Below, in pieces: positions 1 through 11,600 of a stretch of 64,000 bases of DNA. The notes beneath the pieces were generated by a model. It was not told the DNA's origin and did not search any database. It worked only from the letters and a program-made list of their open reading frames with translations. Numbering within the stretch: position 1 is the first letter of the stretch; the number at the start of each line of letters is the position of its first letter. The stretch comes from Laccaria trichodermophora (taxonomy: Eukaryota > Basidiomycota > Agaricomycetes > Agaricales > Hydnangiaceae). A program made the translations under genes and the position numbers. The DNA lies in contig JACTVC010000022.1 of assembly GCA_018417955.1 (NCBI GenBank), forward strand, positions 682,001 to 746,000. The letters are read 5' to 3'.

Positions 1-1264
1 CCAGTTCGTTTGGTCATCGATGCACTCCTCTCGCTGGAATCTCTTACAAGTGTCAGTATCAAATATCCTGACTTTCGTCTCTCCGGCTTCCCAACATTTT
101 CCTTTTCAAACCTCACCCACTTTTCTTTATTGGTTGGAAGTCCAAACTACCCCGGGGCGCGCATTGAGCCGGACACCATTATTGAACAAAGGGATTCGTT
201 ACTGCGACAACTTAAAGATCTTGTGCTCAGGAGTCCTAACATCGCCCGCCTCTCTGTATCACTGGATGAACGGTTTTGGCACCCTGTTACGACATTCCTA
301 TTGACCGGAACTCTTCAGTCGGCTACTCAGCTTGAAATCCTCAAGCTACGCGGAGTCAAGATCTCATCGGCCAACCCCATAAACACCCACAATCTTTGCA
401 CCTTAAGGATAACATCGTGTGGGGCACCATCGTACGCAGCCCTCTTGGATCAACTAATGGATTCAAATGTTCATCTACGAGTTTTGAAATGCGGGATGGT
501 CACTGAAGCTTTGATCAATTATATGAAATCATATTCAGGCATCGAGAGGTTGTCTTTGGAGCTTGCGGATTTTCTCTTTGACGATGAAGACAGCGACGAA
601 GCGGGGGAACAGGAGATTTTACCTATTCCCCCTGGAGTTCCAAACCACGGTGTAAGAACCCCGAATGGTCGGCTTTCGGTTAAATTCGGATCAATCCTGC
701 AGAAACACCAGGATACTCTTGCAGAACTTTCAGTCAGGGTTCCCTACGGAGGCCCATGGTGCGTTACGAACCAATGGGCAGACGCTTTAGTCTCCTGTGT
801 GAAGCTTGTTTATCTCGGAATCACACTTCCCTCCGAACGTTTGTGCGATTTTTCGCAGGATGACGATACCACCGTTGGTGTTGTACATGTCGTGAGTTGT
901 GTTATTTATCAGCTCCGATATCAATTGACGAGAGAGAAAAAATTGGCAGAAGAACATTATTACTATGTGTTCAACTCATCTAAGGGCGCTCAAGCATCTC
1001 AGAATATTCTCCTCCAACGTTCTTGGTCTTCGTGACCGTTATCGGCGTCGTCGTGTGTCAGGACAAATCGAAGATATGATATCCCGCACTATATGCGAAC
1101 TGGAGATACTGGACCCAGCAGTGTACTCATTTCAAATTCGGAAAGGATGTAGGGTTTACGAGGTCCAGAAGGGTGACGAAGCGGTTTATCGGTACTGTGA
1201 AAGGAGACTGGATCCACGGCCGGTCTCCAATCAATCAGACTCTGAGTCTGATTATGACCTATAA
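1..1264 (+). CDS. LRR-type protein, probably F-box family (5' part outside window)
   Basis: The reading frame is open from the window edge to 891 and continues at 950 after a 58-nt GT/AG intron (892-949), ending in TAA at 1264. The visible protein of roughly 390 residues has the irregular leucine pattern of agaric F-box/LRR proteins, for example LEILKLRGVKI and LRTLRITSC-like steps (here CTLRITSCG) about every 25-30 residues. No F-box is visible; if present it lies upstream of the window. The C terminus is charged and ends in an acidic S/D-E stretch. Such proteins usually act as substrate receptors of SCF ubiquitin ligases. That role is inferred from family resemblance only. The first in-frame ATG at 10 is unlikely to be the true start because the LRR pattern is already under way. 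Confidence 0.6.
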
Positions 1265-1569
1265 TCTTGCCATTTGGTGCTTTATTTTTGTAGGATTTTG
1301 CTAGCTATTACTTGTCCGGATCAAGTTGCGAGGGGCATCGGTATTGCTTGAGTGTTCGTTTGGTCGCTGATGCCTCTTATATACTTCACACGAGAAAGTC
1401 GCTTACTTAGATTTCATGTCGTAGATAGGTGGTCAATTGTAACAAGGGATGTGCGGGTGACACCCCCGTGCGCGTGATCGGTTTGCTTCGGATATTCGGA
1501 TCTGGACTCCGAACAACACCGTCATCGTCGAGCGGCTCGAGCCATATTCAAATTCAAAATCTGAGCAAC
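1265..1569. other. Intergenic, nothing recognised
   Basis: This stretch separates the LRR gene from the CoA-transferase. An open frame runs through 1429-1632 and joins the transferase frame, so part of it could be 5' leader or N-terminal coding sequence of that gene. No repeat or RNA gene was seen. Confidence 0.4.
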
Positions 1570-3297
1570 ATGCACCGTCGGAATCGTCATGTTGTAACAC
1601 CATTATGGCGCTCGTATGGGCTTTCCACGTAGTGTTTTTCAGTTGAACGCTGACGTGCTAGGTCAACATGAAGGTTTTTCACAACATCGAGGGTTTCTGG
1701 CTCCAAAGAACCTCCCTTGGCTGGCATCCGGGTGCTAGAAATGGGACAATTGATTGCAGGTCCGTTTGCTGGGCAATTGCTGGGGTAGGTTCAAGTCCTG
1801 TATATCCACTTTTGTATCACTCACAGATGGCAGTCAATTTGGAGCAGAGGTCATCAAAATTGAACCACCGGGTGTAGGAGATCCGCTTCGTGTCTGGAGG
1901 GAACTGGATGTTGACGGCACAAGCCCATGGTTTAGAAGTATCGCAAGGAATAAGAAAAGCGTCGCTATCGATCTTCGCAAGCCAGCAGGCCGAGAGTAAG
2001 CTAAACTTGACCGTAGGACCACGCGCCACACCTCATCAATTCTTTTTGCTTAGGCTGGTAAAGCAACTCGCTATCAAAAGCGATGTGATAATCGAGAATT
2101 TCAAGCCTGGCAGTAGGTTACCTTCTTGTGTTAGACGTCTTGACCGCTGAGCTTCATACATATTTCAGCGCTTGAGAAATGGAACCTGGCTCCTGCCGAT
2201 CTTCATCCTTTGAACCCTTCCTTGATTTATACCCGTGTAAGTGGTTATGGCCAAACAGGGCCTTGGGCTTCCCGACCGGGTTATGCCTCCGTGTGCGAGG
2301 CGGAATCTGGTTTTCGCTATATCAATGGCATTCCTGATGTTAAAACGGAAGGCCTTTCTGGCCCTCCAGTTCGTCCCAACATTAGTTTAGGCGACTCAAT
2401 CGCTGGCTTGCACGCAGCCTTTGGAACAGTATGCGGATTTATTCATTCTTCTTTGCTGGCATCAAACAAAATATAATTATAGGTCCTCGCGTTGCTGTCG
2501 CGACAGCGTCAAAAGAACTCTGATACCTCGAGTCAAACGGGAACGACCGTCGATGTTAGCATCGTCGAAAGGTGAGGATGCTCATCTGTGAAAAGTGAAA
2601 ATGTCTGAACATAGATTTTCAGTATGCTCAACCTGATGGAGGGAATTATACCTGAATACGATAGAAAAGGAAAGGTATTTATGCACCGGTTAGGCTTCAC
2701 ATCTTATGCTTCACTTATCATGGGAAGATCCGTGGCCCCTCTGGTTCGTCGGTGACTGGCATTGTTCCGACGAACGCTTATCCTTGCTTGCCGGACTCGC
2801 CAACGGGATCTGCTCCTACGTACATCATTATTGGCGCCAACGGCGACACACTCTATAATCGTCTTATGACAGCGATTGATCGCAAGGACTTGATAGGCCC
2901 CTCGTATCAACACAATATGCACCGAGTTGCCAGACAGGACGAGATTGAAGATGCTATTTCTGCTTGGACTAGCCAGCGATCAGGTGACGAGGTGATTGAA
3001 GCCATGAATAAAGCCAGCATACCCGTTGGACGCGTAGTGAATGTAAAGGAGATTGTTGGAGGAGAGCAGATCCAGGCGAGGGGGGCTGTCCGAGACGTCT
3101 GGGTTAATGGGTCACAAGGGAAAGAAGGCTGGAGCGTGAAAATGCAAGGAACGTTTCCATTAATTGACGGCGTTGACCCTCAACCTAAATGGGCTGGACC
3201 TGACCTCGGAGACCATACCGAAGACGTTTTGATGGGTGATCTGGGTTACAGCGCCGAGGAAGTGGACCAACTCAGGAAGGATGGGGTCATTGGCTGA
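1570..3297 (+). CDS. CaiB/BaiF family III CoA-transferase
   Basis: Family III enzymes move CoA from an acyl-CoA donor to a carboxylic acid; the mitochondrial eukaryotic members act on glutarate with succinyl-CoA. Conserved blocks appear in order: GIRVLEMGQLIAGPFAGQLLG, FGAEVIKIEPPG, RNKKSVAIDLRK, SDVIIENFKPG, YTRVSGYGQTGPWASRPGY and ISLGDSIAGLHAAFG. The Asp in LGDS fits the catalytic Asp of formyl-CoA transferase. Nine exons: 1570-1628, 1674 or 1688 to 1784, 1834-1995, 2054-2112, 2169-2428, 2483-2571, 2623-2674 and 2728-3297 are the borders I could place. Introns are 45-60 nt. The start is tentative: ATG 1570 opens an Arg-rich segment (MHRRNRHVVTPLWRS) that could be a mitochondrial presequence, while ATG 1429 is an in-frame alternative. 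The substrate cannot be told from sequence. SUGCT-like is the closest guess. Confidence 0.85.
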
Positions 3298-3391
3298 GAT
3301 AAACGCTACAATTTCAAAGCTACACAAAATTCTGGCTTTCTAAAAAAAAATTACAACCTTCTCTTTCACATATATATATTTGGCGTTTGAG

Positions 3392-4570
3392 TCAAAACCA
3401 CAAGAATGCCGTCGGAGCTTTTACGGAAATATTTGACGCGACCTCTTTCAGACCCTTGCCTAAATTTACTCTTTCGAAGACCTTCACTCCTCCGCCGTTC
3501 GTACCGCCGGCGATCAGGTATTTATCATCCGGACCGCCAAATTGCATTGCGCGAACATGCGTCATTCCTGTCCTGACTTCTGCTACTAGTTCGAGCGTGT
3601 CTGGATTCTCAATTGCAAAAATTGATATAATGTCACCTTCCGGCGACGGGTCATTTCGATTCGAAAGATAGAGGTAAGGCGTCGGGAATGATGAGTTCGG
3701 AGCCGGAATAAGAATTTCTGCTGCGATCATGTCGTTGTCCGGAGGTAGAGTTTGAGACATGGTCGGGGTGGACGCTACCAAATTCGGAAGGGCGGGGAGT
3801 GGAGGCAAGCGGTGTCGGACAATTTTGTTTGATAATTCAAGGACTGTGAAAAGATGACCGTCTAATCATAATCGAAGAATAAGATTTCTGGAAGGATTCG
3901 TGGACAAAATACTCGCCGTAAAACGCTACATGACGCGGGCCACCACCACTTGCGTATCCAATGTGTCCATGAATTTTCCACGAACCGTCTTCCCGCCTTT
4001 TGAAGCGGCATACGCGATCAGCACCAAGGTCTGGGACAAAGAGTTCTTGATATTCTGGGTGAATGATGGCTTGATGTGGGTGAGACCTCTCCTGCCTGTT
4101 TTTGTTCGGGCCAGATCCACTCAGTTGAATGGTGATTGGAGATGGAATCAGATAAGGGGGTTCTGATGATATTGGGAGAAAAGTAAGACCGCCTGAATAA
4201 TACTTGAAATGTGTAAATAGGCGCGTCACTTCCCCTTGTCAAAGGTCTTGAAATGACTTCTTACATTTGCGATAATTAGCTGATCCTCTGTCGCGAACAA
4301 TGAACAGGGGTCATCCCCTTCACTTGGCGCTTCTGCTACAATTTTTCCTTGGCCATCGGCGTCATACTTTAGAGCGAGTATCTTTCCCTCGGCCCGCTCC
4401 AACCCAGTCCAGACCAAAGAATGATCGCGACTAGTAGGATGGAAAGTGATCCAGGATGGATTTTGTCCAACAGAAACGATGGATGCTACCTCCAAAGCGG
4501 ATGTTGCAGGGTCAAAAGTGAGAGTTGAGATGAAGTCTGTGTACGCCGAGACGAGGATGCGATAAATCAT
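3392..4570 (-). CDS. Lactonase-type seven-bladed beta-propeller (6-phosphogluconolactonase-like)
   Basis: Three exons (4570-4265, 4202-3917, 3861-3392) give 353 residues, the usual length for this family. Recognisable blocks are LVSAYTDFISTLTFDP at the N terminus, VGQNPSWITFHP, PHQAIIHPEYQELFVPDLGAD, GGGPRHVAF, LFTVLELSNK, AAEILIPAPNSSFPTPYLY and GGTNGGGVKVF at the C terminus. Bacterial relatives hydrolyse 6-phosphogluconolactone and fungal relatives act on cyclic carboxylates; the substrate here is unknown. No signal peptide is seen, so it is probably cytosolic. The second intron (3862-3916) needs a GC donor (TACG followed by gcgag) to keep the frame and the conserved sequence. It is convergent with the CoA-transferase, with 94 nt between the two stops. 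Confidence 0.85.
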
Positions 4571-5630
4571 GATGACAATGGGGTTAAGCTGAGTTTCGTC
4601 TCAGCACTTATACCAGTTCAAATGCCGACAATTAACCGGATACTGAGTACTGAAGATTGCTTTGACGAAAATTTTCATGGCACAATCCGAGAGAGAATTT
4701 TATTTCACTTTGGCGAGTCGTGTGCAGTTACTAAACCGACATCCAATGACGAATCGGATGACACCAAACCTGATTGAGGCGACGAGTATATATGCGAGAT
4801 TGGCTAGATTTGACAACGATAAAACGGAGTTCCGAGAGTCAAGTGAACAGACGAGACACTTGTGAGCTTGCTACGACTCTGAGGAGTGAAACCATCGATT
4901 TTGTCGTTACGCAAAGTCCCCAAGCGGCTTTCCAGCGGAATGCCGAGTTGTCAATCGGGTAATTCTGCGCCAACGCACCAGCAACCAGGTGATGTCCTTG
5001 GAAAGTGTGAAGAGCTCTTATCGCCGATTCGCGGATTATTCCAAGAAGCCTTGGAAGGTGTCTTTTATTTCGGGAGAAGATGGCCAGAACGGGGGCGGCG
5101 TCACCTAAAAATTTGCCTGGAGGGAAATTAACTATCGCTGTCGACGTCACTGTGCAGAAATCCGGGGAGCTAAACATAAACATGAGTCATGTGCCAAAAG
5201 ATTAATAGGAATGCCATCTGAAGAAACCTCCCAGAGAAGAAAGCCACATTTAACGTTGCAACTTGTAAGTTGTGTAATGTCTTTGTAATGAGGCTCTTGT
5301 GAGGCTCTTCAACTATTTCGCATTACTAGGTGGCATCGACTCATTGAAGCCGCCCGCCTAAGCGCCCTAGGAATAGTGAGACTACTTGTTGATAAACAAT
5401 CCAAAAAAAAAGAAAAACCTACGAGACGCGAGACTCGTCTTTGAGGTGGCTGTTGGGAGCCGTTCGGCGTGCCAGTGGGTGTTTGGCTTCCGACTCGTTG
5501 TGTTTGGCAAAGACTTGGGACCCTAACTTCACTGACTCTTTTCGGCTCTCATCTTGGCGAGTCAATATTTGAAGTGCCTTTAAAAGCGACATTCGCGAAG
5601 CTCAAATCTAAACAGCCGGAAGCGGCTGCG
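4571..5630. promoter_or_regulatory. Divergent promoter region between lactonase and GCN1
   Basis: About 1.06 kb lies between the starts of two divergent genes, so it must hold both promoters. An A-rich run at 5402-5416 precedes the proposed GCN1 start. Small open frames here show no family likeness. No specific binding site could be named. Confidence 0.4.
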
Positions 5631-8600
5631 ATGAGCGCATCCGAAATCCAGTCTTGGATATCTTCCGCTGGTGCAGGGGAAAATGGGGAAGAAAACACCG
5701 ATCAAGTGTTCTGGCAAAGGGATCGCGTGCTGAGCGATTGGCCAGGCTTCATCGAATACGCGCAAACAAAGCTCCTCGTCAGCAAAACGAAATCTAGGAT
5801 TCATTTTCTACGGGAAGAGCTACTAACACTTGCTAGAAATGGGGGTAAGTTTGCTGAAGTCATTTTATCGTATCTTTTCGATCTTACCTCAAACAGACTT
5901 GACGTTGACGCAATTTTTGGATGTATTCAGGCTACTGACGCTGACGTACCCTAGATATACGGATTCTGGCTCTCGGGATGCAGTGGAGGAGGTTGGGATG
6001 GAGCTAGTGCGGCGTGACGAGCGGAGGGGGTCACAGAATGGCCCACTGGATGAAACGAGGCTAGGCGTAGCAGAACAGGTTCTTGGGTGGCTTTCGAATG
6101 AGGTGGGCCGGTTTACGAGGGGGGGAACTGCAAAGTACGCGTTTACGTCTTTTGAAAGTGCTTTTACTCAACATTTTCGTCTCCTCAGCTCCTACGCGCC
6201 TTCGGACATTTACGTCCTTCTTAGCTGGGCTTGTGGACTATATACCGTTTGCGTAAAGCACAACCCCGACTTTATCACTTCAAACTCTTGGCGTGTTCTC
6301 GTGGGATCAATGGCCTTACTGCTAGACATGTTGATGGAATCGACGCAGGCAAAGCCATCCCTCAAGCATGGCGGTCTTGTGCTCACAAGGCGTGCTCTAC
6401 GATCGGTGCGTCGCTTCAACCATCTGATTTTGCTGTGGCTTACGTCTGTTAGTCTGGTAACAATGTAGTCCGTGTGATTGACACACTCTTAGCCCTTACG
6501 AAGTCCAACCAACCACCGCTGCGCATAGTAACTTTGCTCGGCGTTTCCGTGGGTGTATTGACACACCTAAAAAATGTTCCAGAGGAACCGTCGACTCGTT
6601 TGCCTTCAGATCTCAAGGATGGAATCATTGCCCTCTACTCCAACGCCGTACTGATGTCCAAAACACTTGTCCCTGAACACGTTCTGACCGCTTTACAAGA
6701 CTTTATCTCTACATTCGTTTCTGTGGACGATTTGGTCAAGTCTATACTTCCAACCATCGAAAGAGCATTGTTACGAGCTCCAGAGAACAGTCTTCCTGGT
6801 ACGTAGGCTGTTGCGATTGATGACCAGTGGAATGACACATCTTTCTTAAGCTGTGACCAAATTCTTCCACATCTATTCTCATCCACTCAACGCTGATCTG
6901 TTCAAACGTGTCCTCGCGCAAATCATCAGTAGTTCGAAATCTAGCAATGCCCAAACGCGATCCAATTCAATTGAGCTCTTCAAGGCTTTGATATCTCGCT
7001 CAAATGACGATGATCCCCTAAACCTTGCTGATTTGGCCGTTTCGGACCTTCTCACCCTTCCCAAGACTGGCAAAACGGCGGGGCCTGACCACCGGGTAGC
7101 CTTATACTCGATGTTGAGCTTCCTGGGCGCGGGATCAGGCGTATCTTCATCTTTGGTTGAATCAACAATACCTCTTCTGGCGAAGGAGACTCATGAAGCG
7201 GCTACAGCTGTACTGGCTGCTGCTCTCCCCCCTCATATAGTCTTCCTTCTCTCAAGCTCAACTTTATCACCGGACGTAGTTCAGCTCATTGCAAAAGAGA
7301 TGTCCAGCGCAAAGCCAGCAGTAAGAAAGACCTTTGCGGGGTTGGCAGGGGCGATATTCTTCCATGAAGCAGATATCATTTCGAAGGAGAACGGTGTTGC
7401 CTTTGCTAAAATCGTCGTACCTTCCTTCGAAAACTCACTCAAATCTGTGTCGGGTAACCCCTTAAATTCGCCTGGTGGTCCATTTGAAGGTTACGTTGCG
7501 CTTGCCGTTCTTCTGGGCCCTCTGTCGAGATCAGGCAAATTTGGTTCGTTTCACGATCCACAATGGCTTCGTCGTCCTGTGGCTGACATTCTGTCATAGA
7601 CGACGTTATTTCACGAAACCCCGTTGTATCCGCAATTGTTACAAGTACCGCAAAGCAGTCCTTCCTCTTGTGGGACAAAGTCTATCAGAAGATCACAGAT
7701 GCGGAAGACGAGAAGTGGCTTTTACGAGCAAGCGAAGCTGCCCTGCATCATTTCAAGGCTGATCTTGGAAAGAACGAAGCATTGCGGTATGTGGCCATCC
7801 ACTTCTTGGGATGGTAGATTTGGGCCTCAATTAGCCGTGGCTCACGCATAGGTCACAGCTTGGCCTTATCTTCGTTCACCTTGCCCTCGATGGCCAATCT
7901 CCAGACTTGAGACGGTCGGTGTACAATGTTCTCGAGGCTGCTACAGCTGAGGCACCTGAACTGACAAACTCCGTCGTTCGCGATGCGTTGACCACCTTCG
8001 TTTCTCGTGGACTTCCAACCCCCAAATCGTCAACAGTTGGCGATGAACAGCCATCGGCTCTCTGGAACAAACATTCACGACTATCAGCACTTCTTTTAAG
8101 TGTCGTTGCATTCAAGGATGATGTCGACTCGTCTATTCGGGAGAGTTCAATCGTGAAGCTGATCGTTTTGGGGCATCATTCTCTCATATGTCCGTACGTT
8201 AATTCGCTGCCATTTTCATCTCACTCAAAAGACCTTCAGGTGGATCAGCACGCCAGACTTGGATCGACCTGAGCCAGAAGGCCGGAATGGACCCTCATGA
8301 CCTCACGAATAAACATCTGGACAAACTTATAAGTCTGATCTTGGCTGCTGCTGCTGCCGATTCCAAAGTGGGCCTTGTTGATCTTGTATGAATTGAATCT
8401 GACTGCTTCAAAGTTTGGTTTTGCGGAAGCGAGCTACAGTGCTGTGACCACTCTCGCGTTTGTCTCTCCTGCTTCCGTGTTGCCAGTAATTGTGAAACAA
8501 CTACAAGCGGATCTTGATCCCACTATTGTCAATTCTTTGACTGATGTTGATCATGGTGTCTGGGCTACTCCGGAAGGAAGTGTTTTTGTCGATGGTTCGT

Positions 8601-11600
8601 ATTTTCTGAATCGTTCTCTTTGTCTCTTTTAACTCTATCCACAGTGCTTTCATCAACGAAGGGAGAAGCTAGAGTTACCAAAGGAAAAGATGCCGATAAC
8701 GCCAATTGGGACGAGGAAATTCGGAAGTCTATTGCGAGCAAAAAGGCGACTCCTGCTGCCCTGACAAAACAACAACAGGCTGCTCTCCAAGCCCAACTTC
8801 AGAAAGAATCCAAGATACGCGAGAATGTCGGCCGCATCAAGTCAAACCTCGAACGTGGCCTTTACTTCATTCAAAGTCTTGTTTCAGCCGATGTGGCGGA
8901 ATTCCGTTTTTACACCTCGTCGGTCGTAAACGTGCTCTTGGAGGGGCCGCTTGTGGGGGGAGTCTTTCTCGCAGGCGATCTTGCTTTTGAGACATACTTG
9001 GTAAGTTCTCATCAGTTGGTGGTGTCTCTGGTTCTAATATGGAGCAGAATTTGGCAAAGAGTACGTCTGAACGTTTGGACACCCTGCGAAAGTGGGTCGG
9101 CATTGCCACACTGCGCAGCCTAAACATTTCGGCCGTTCCTGAAGAGCTTCGAGCTGAGCCCATCAATTGTAAGCTTTGTGACTAAATGTCCTTTGGAATT
9201 CTTGTTCACACGACGATCCCAATAGCACTGGTCATCCGTGTCCTCCACCGCCTGCGATCTCTTTCTGAGCAGGCCCCTTTCGATGCTGCGACCTTTTCCT
9301 ACGCTTTTCCTCTCCTCAGCCAGGTTCTGCTTCTTGGAGGAGTTTCACCAGCGGATGAGGATGAAGCCCTCGAACAAGTTGCTTTGGCGCTTGGCGTCAT
9401 TAGATTCCATTCAGGGGAATGTATGTTTTGATACGCTCCCTCCGTTTCTTCTCTTCTCACGTTGATTATCGTAGTTTCCGATACTGCCTTCCCTCGGCTA
9501 CGGGCGATGGAACACCTTCTCCATGTCATCCGTACCCAGCCGAGGCTTAGTAAAGAAGCATCTTCGGCCCTCATTGAGCTGGGAGAATCTATTCATGCAA
9601 CAGCCTCACGGCCGGAATTATCGGTTCTCCTTCGCGGAACTTTGCTTCAAGAGTCTCATGTCCGAAACTCTTGCTTGCAAACGTTGCAGGTTCGGCACTC
9701 ATGTTCTTGTTTGCTTTAACAACTGATTTGTGCTCAGCCGTTTGATCTGACCGATTTGGAATGGACACTGGAACTCTGGATTGCGTATCATGATGAGGAT
9801 GAACAAAATGCCAGGCTCGCCCAGCATGTATGGGACGACAACGGCTTGGATGTCCCAGAGAGTTTCCTCGATGAACTTTTGGTTTTCTTGGGTGTGTTCG
9901 TTAGTTGACGTCACACGACAAGGGCTGATGGCTCCTAGATCACGAAAATGCTTACGTTCGCTCAGGCGCCGCTGCAGCAATCGCGGAAGCGTCGGAGCAA
10001 TGGCCACTTTCAATTCAACGGACGGTTGATGCACTGCAAGATTATTATCGAGAAAAGGTGCGAGAAACTATACCTATTTGTTCTTAGAGCTCATACCGTT
10101 TTCAGGCGAAGATTCTTGCTCCCGAATTTGATGAATATGTCTGTGAAATCAATTGAGTTCTCTGCTCGCGGTGACTGACGTTGAATCCAGGGGATGGTTA
10201 TCGCTATAAGCCTCGACCGTTCCGATCCCTGGCCTACTCGCTTAGCAATAGCGAAAGCATTTGAACTTTTGGCTCCCTCGTTCACTGAAGCTGAACTTGA
10301 GCCGTTTTTTAACTTCTTGATACAAGACCAGGCGCTTGGCGATCGAACACCTGATGTTCGGCGGGGCATGCTCAACGCGGGCACTGCCGTTGTTGATCTT
10401 CACGGGCCAAAACGGCTTGCAGGACTCATATCGTTGTTCGAAGGCCATCTCAGCCAGGCGAAGTCTGCAACGGAGGCCGACGATTATATCAAGGAGGCTG
10501 TTGTCATTCTTTTCGGACGAGTGGCTCGTCATTTGGATGCTGCAGATCAACGTATACCTTCAATCGTCGATCGCCTCGTGGAAGCTTTGAGAACACCTGC
10601 GGAGCAAGTACAAATTGCTGTGTCCGAATGTTTGTCGCCTCTTGTGAAGCTTATAAGGTCAAGATTAGCAACGCTAGTGGAACATCTCTTTGACGACTTA
10701 TTCAACGCCCCAAAGTATGCCGCCCGCCGTGGAGCTGCCTATGGTCTGGCTGGTGTCCTCAAGGGAACAGGCATCGCTGGGATGAAGGAATTTGATGTCA
10801 TAAGGAGGCTTCGAACAGCAGCAGAGGACAAGAAGAAATATGAGCCGCGCCAAGGAGTGATGTTTGCACTCGAAACAATGTCAACAACTCTCGGGCGGCT
10901 GTTTGAGCCATACATCACATACGCTCTTCCACTCTTGTTGACTTCGTTCGGCGACGCCGTTGCAGATGTTCGAGAATCTACGCAAGATGCTTCGAGAATC
11001 ATCATGGGAAATTTATCAGGTTATGGTGTCAAGCTCATATTGCCGACGCTGCTCGAAGGACTAGATGAAAAACAATGGCGGACGAAGAAGGGCTCGATCG
11101 AACTGTTGGGTATGATGGCCTACTGCTCTCCTCGGCAACTCTCAATCTCTTTACCCATTGTCATCCCTCGCCTGACTGGCGTATTGACCGACTCCCACGC
11201 ACAAGTTCGAACGGCAGCAAACAAGAGCTTGAAGCAGTTTGGCGAAGTCATCAGTAACCCTGAGATTAAGTCTTTGGTTCCTGCACTTCTCAAGGCGCTT
11301 GTTGACCCCACAAAAACCCCTATCGCTTTGACGGCATTGCTGAAAACTTCTTTCATGCACTACATCGACCATTCTTCCTTGGCATTGGTACGTAACGAAT
11401 TCTTCTAGCTAATTAGCTGGCTCAACTTATCCGCCAGGTCGTTCCTATTCTCGAGAGAGGATTGCGAGAACGTGGAGCTGAGACAAAGAAAAAAGCTGCC
11501 CAGATTGTTGGAAACCTTGCTTCCCTGACGGACGCAAAAGATTTTGTTCCGTACTTAGACGGATTATTGCCCATGGTCCACCAGGTACTTGTTGACCCTG

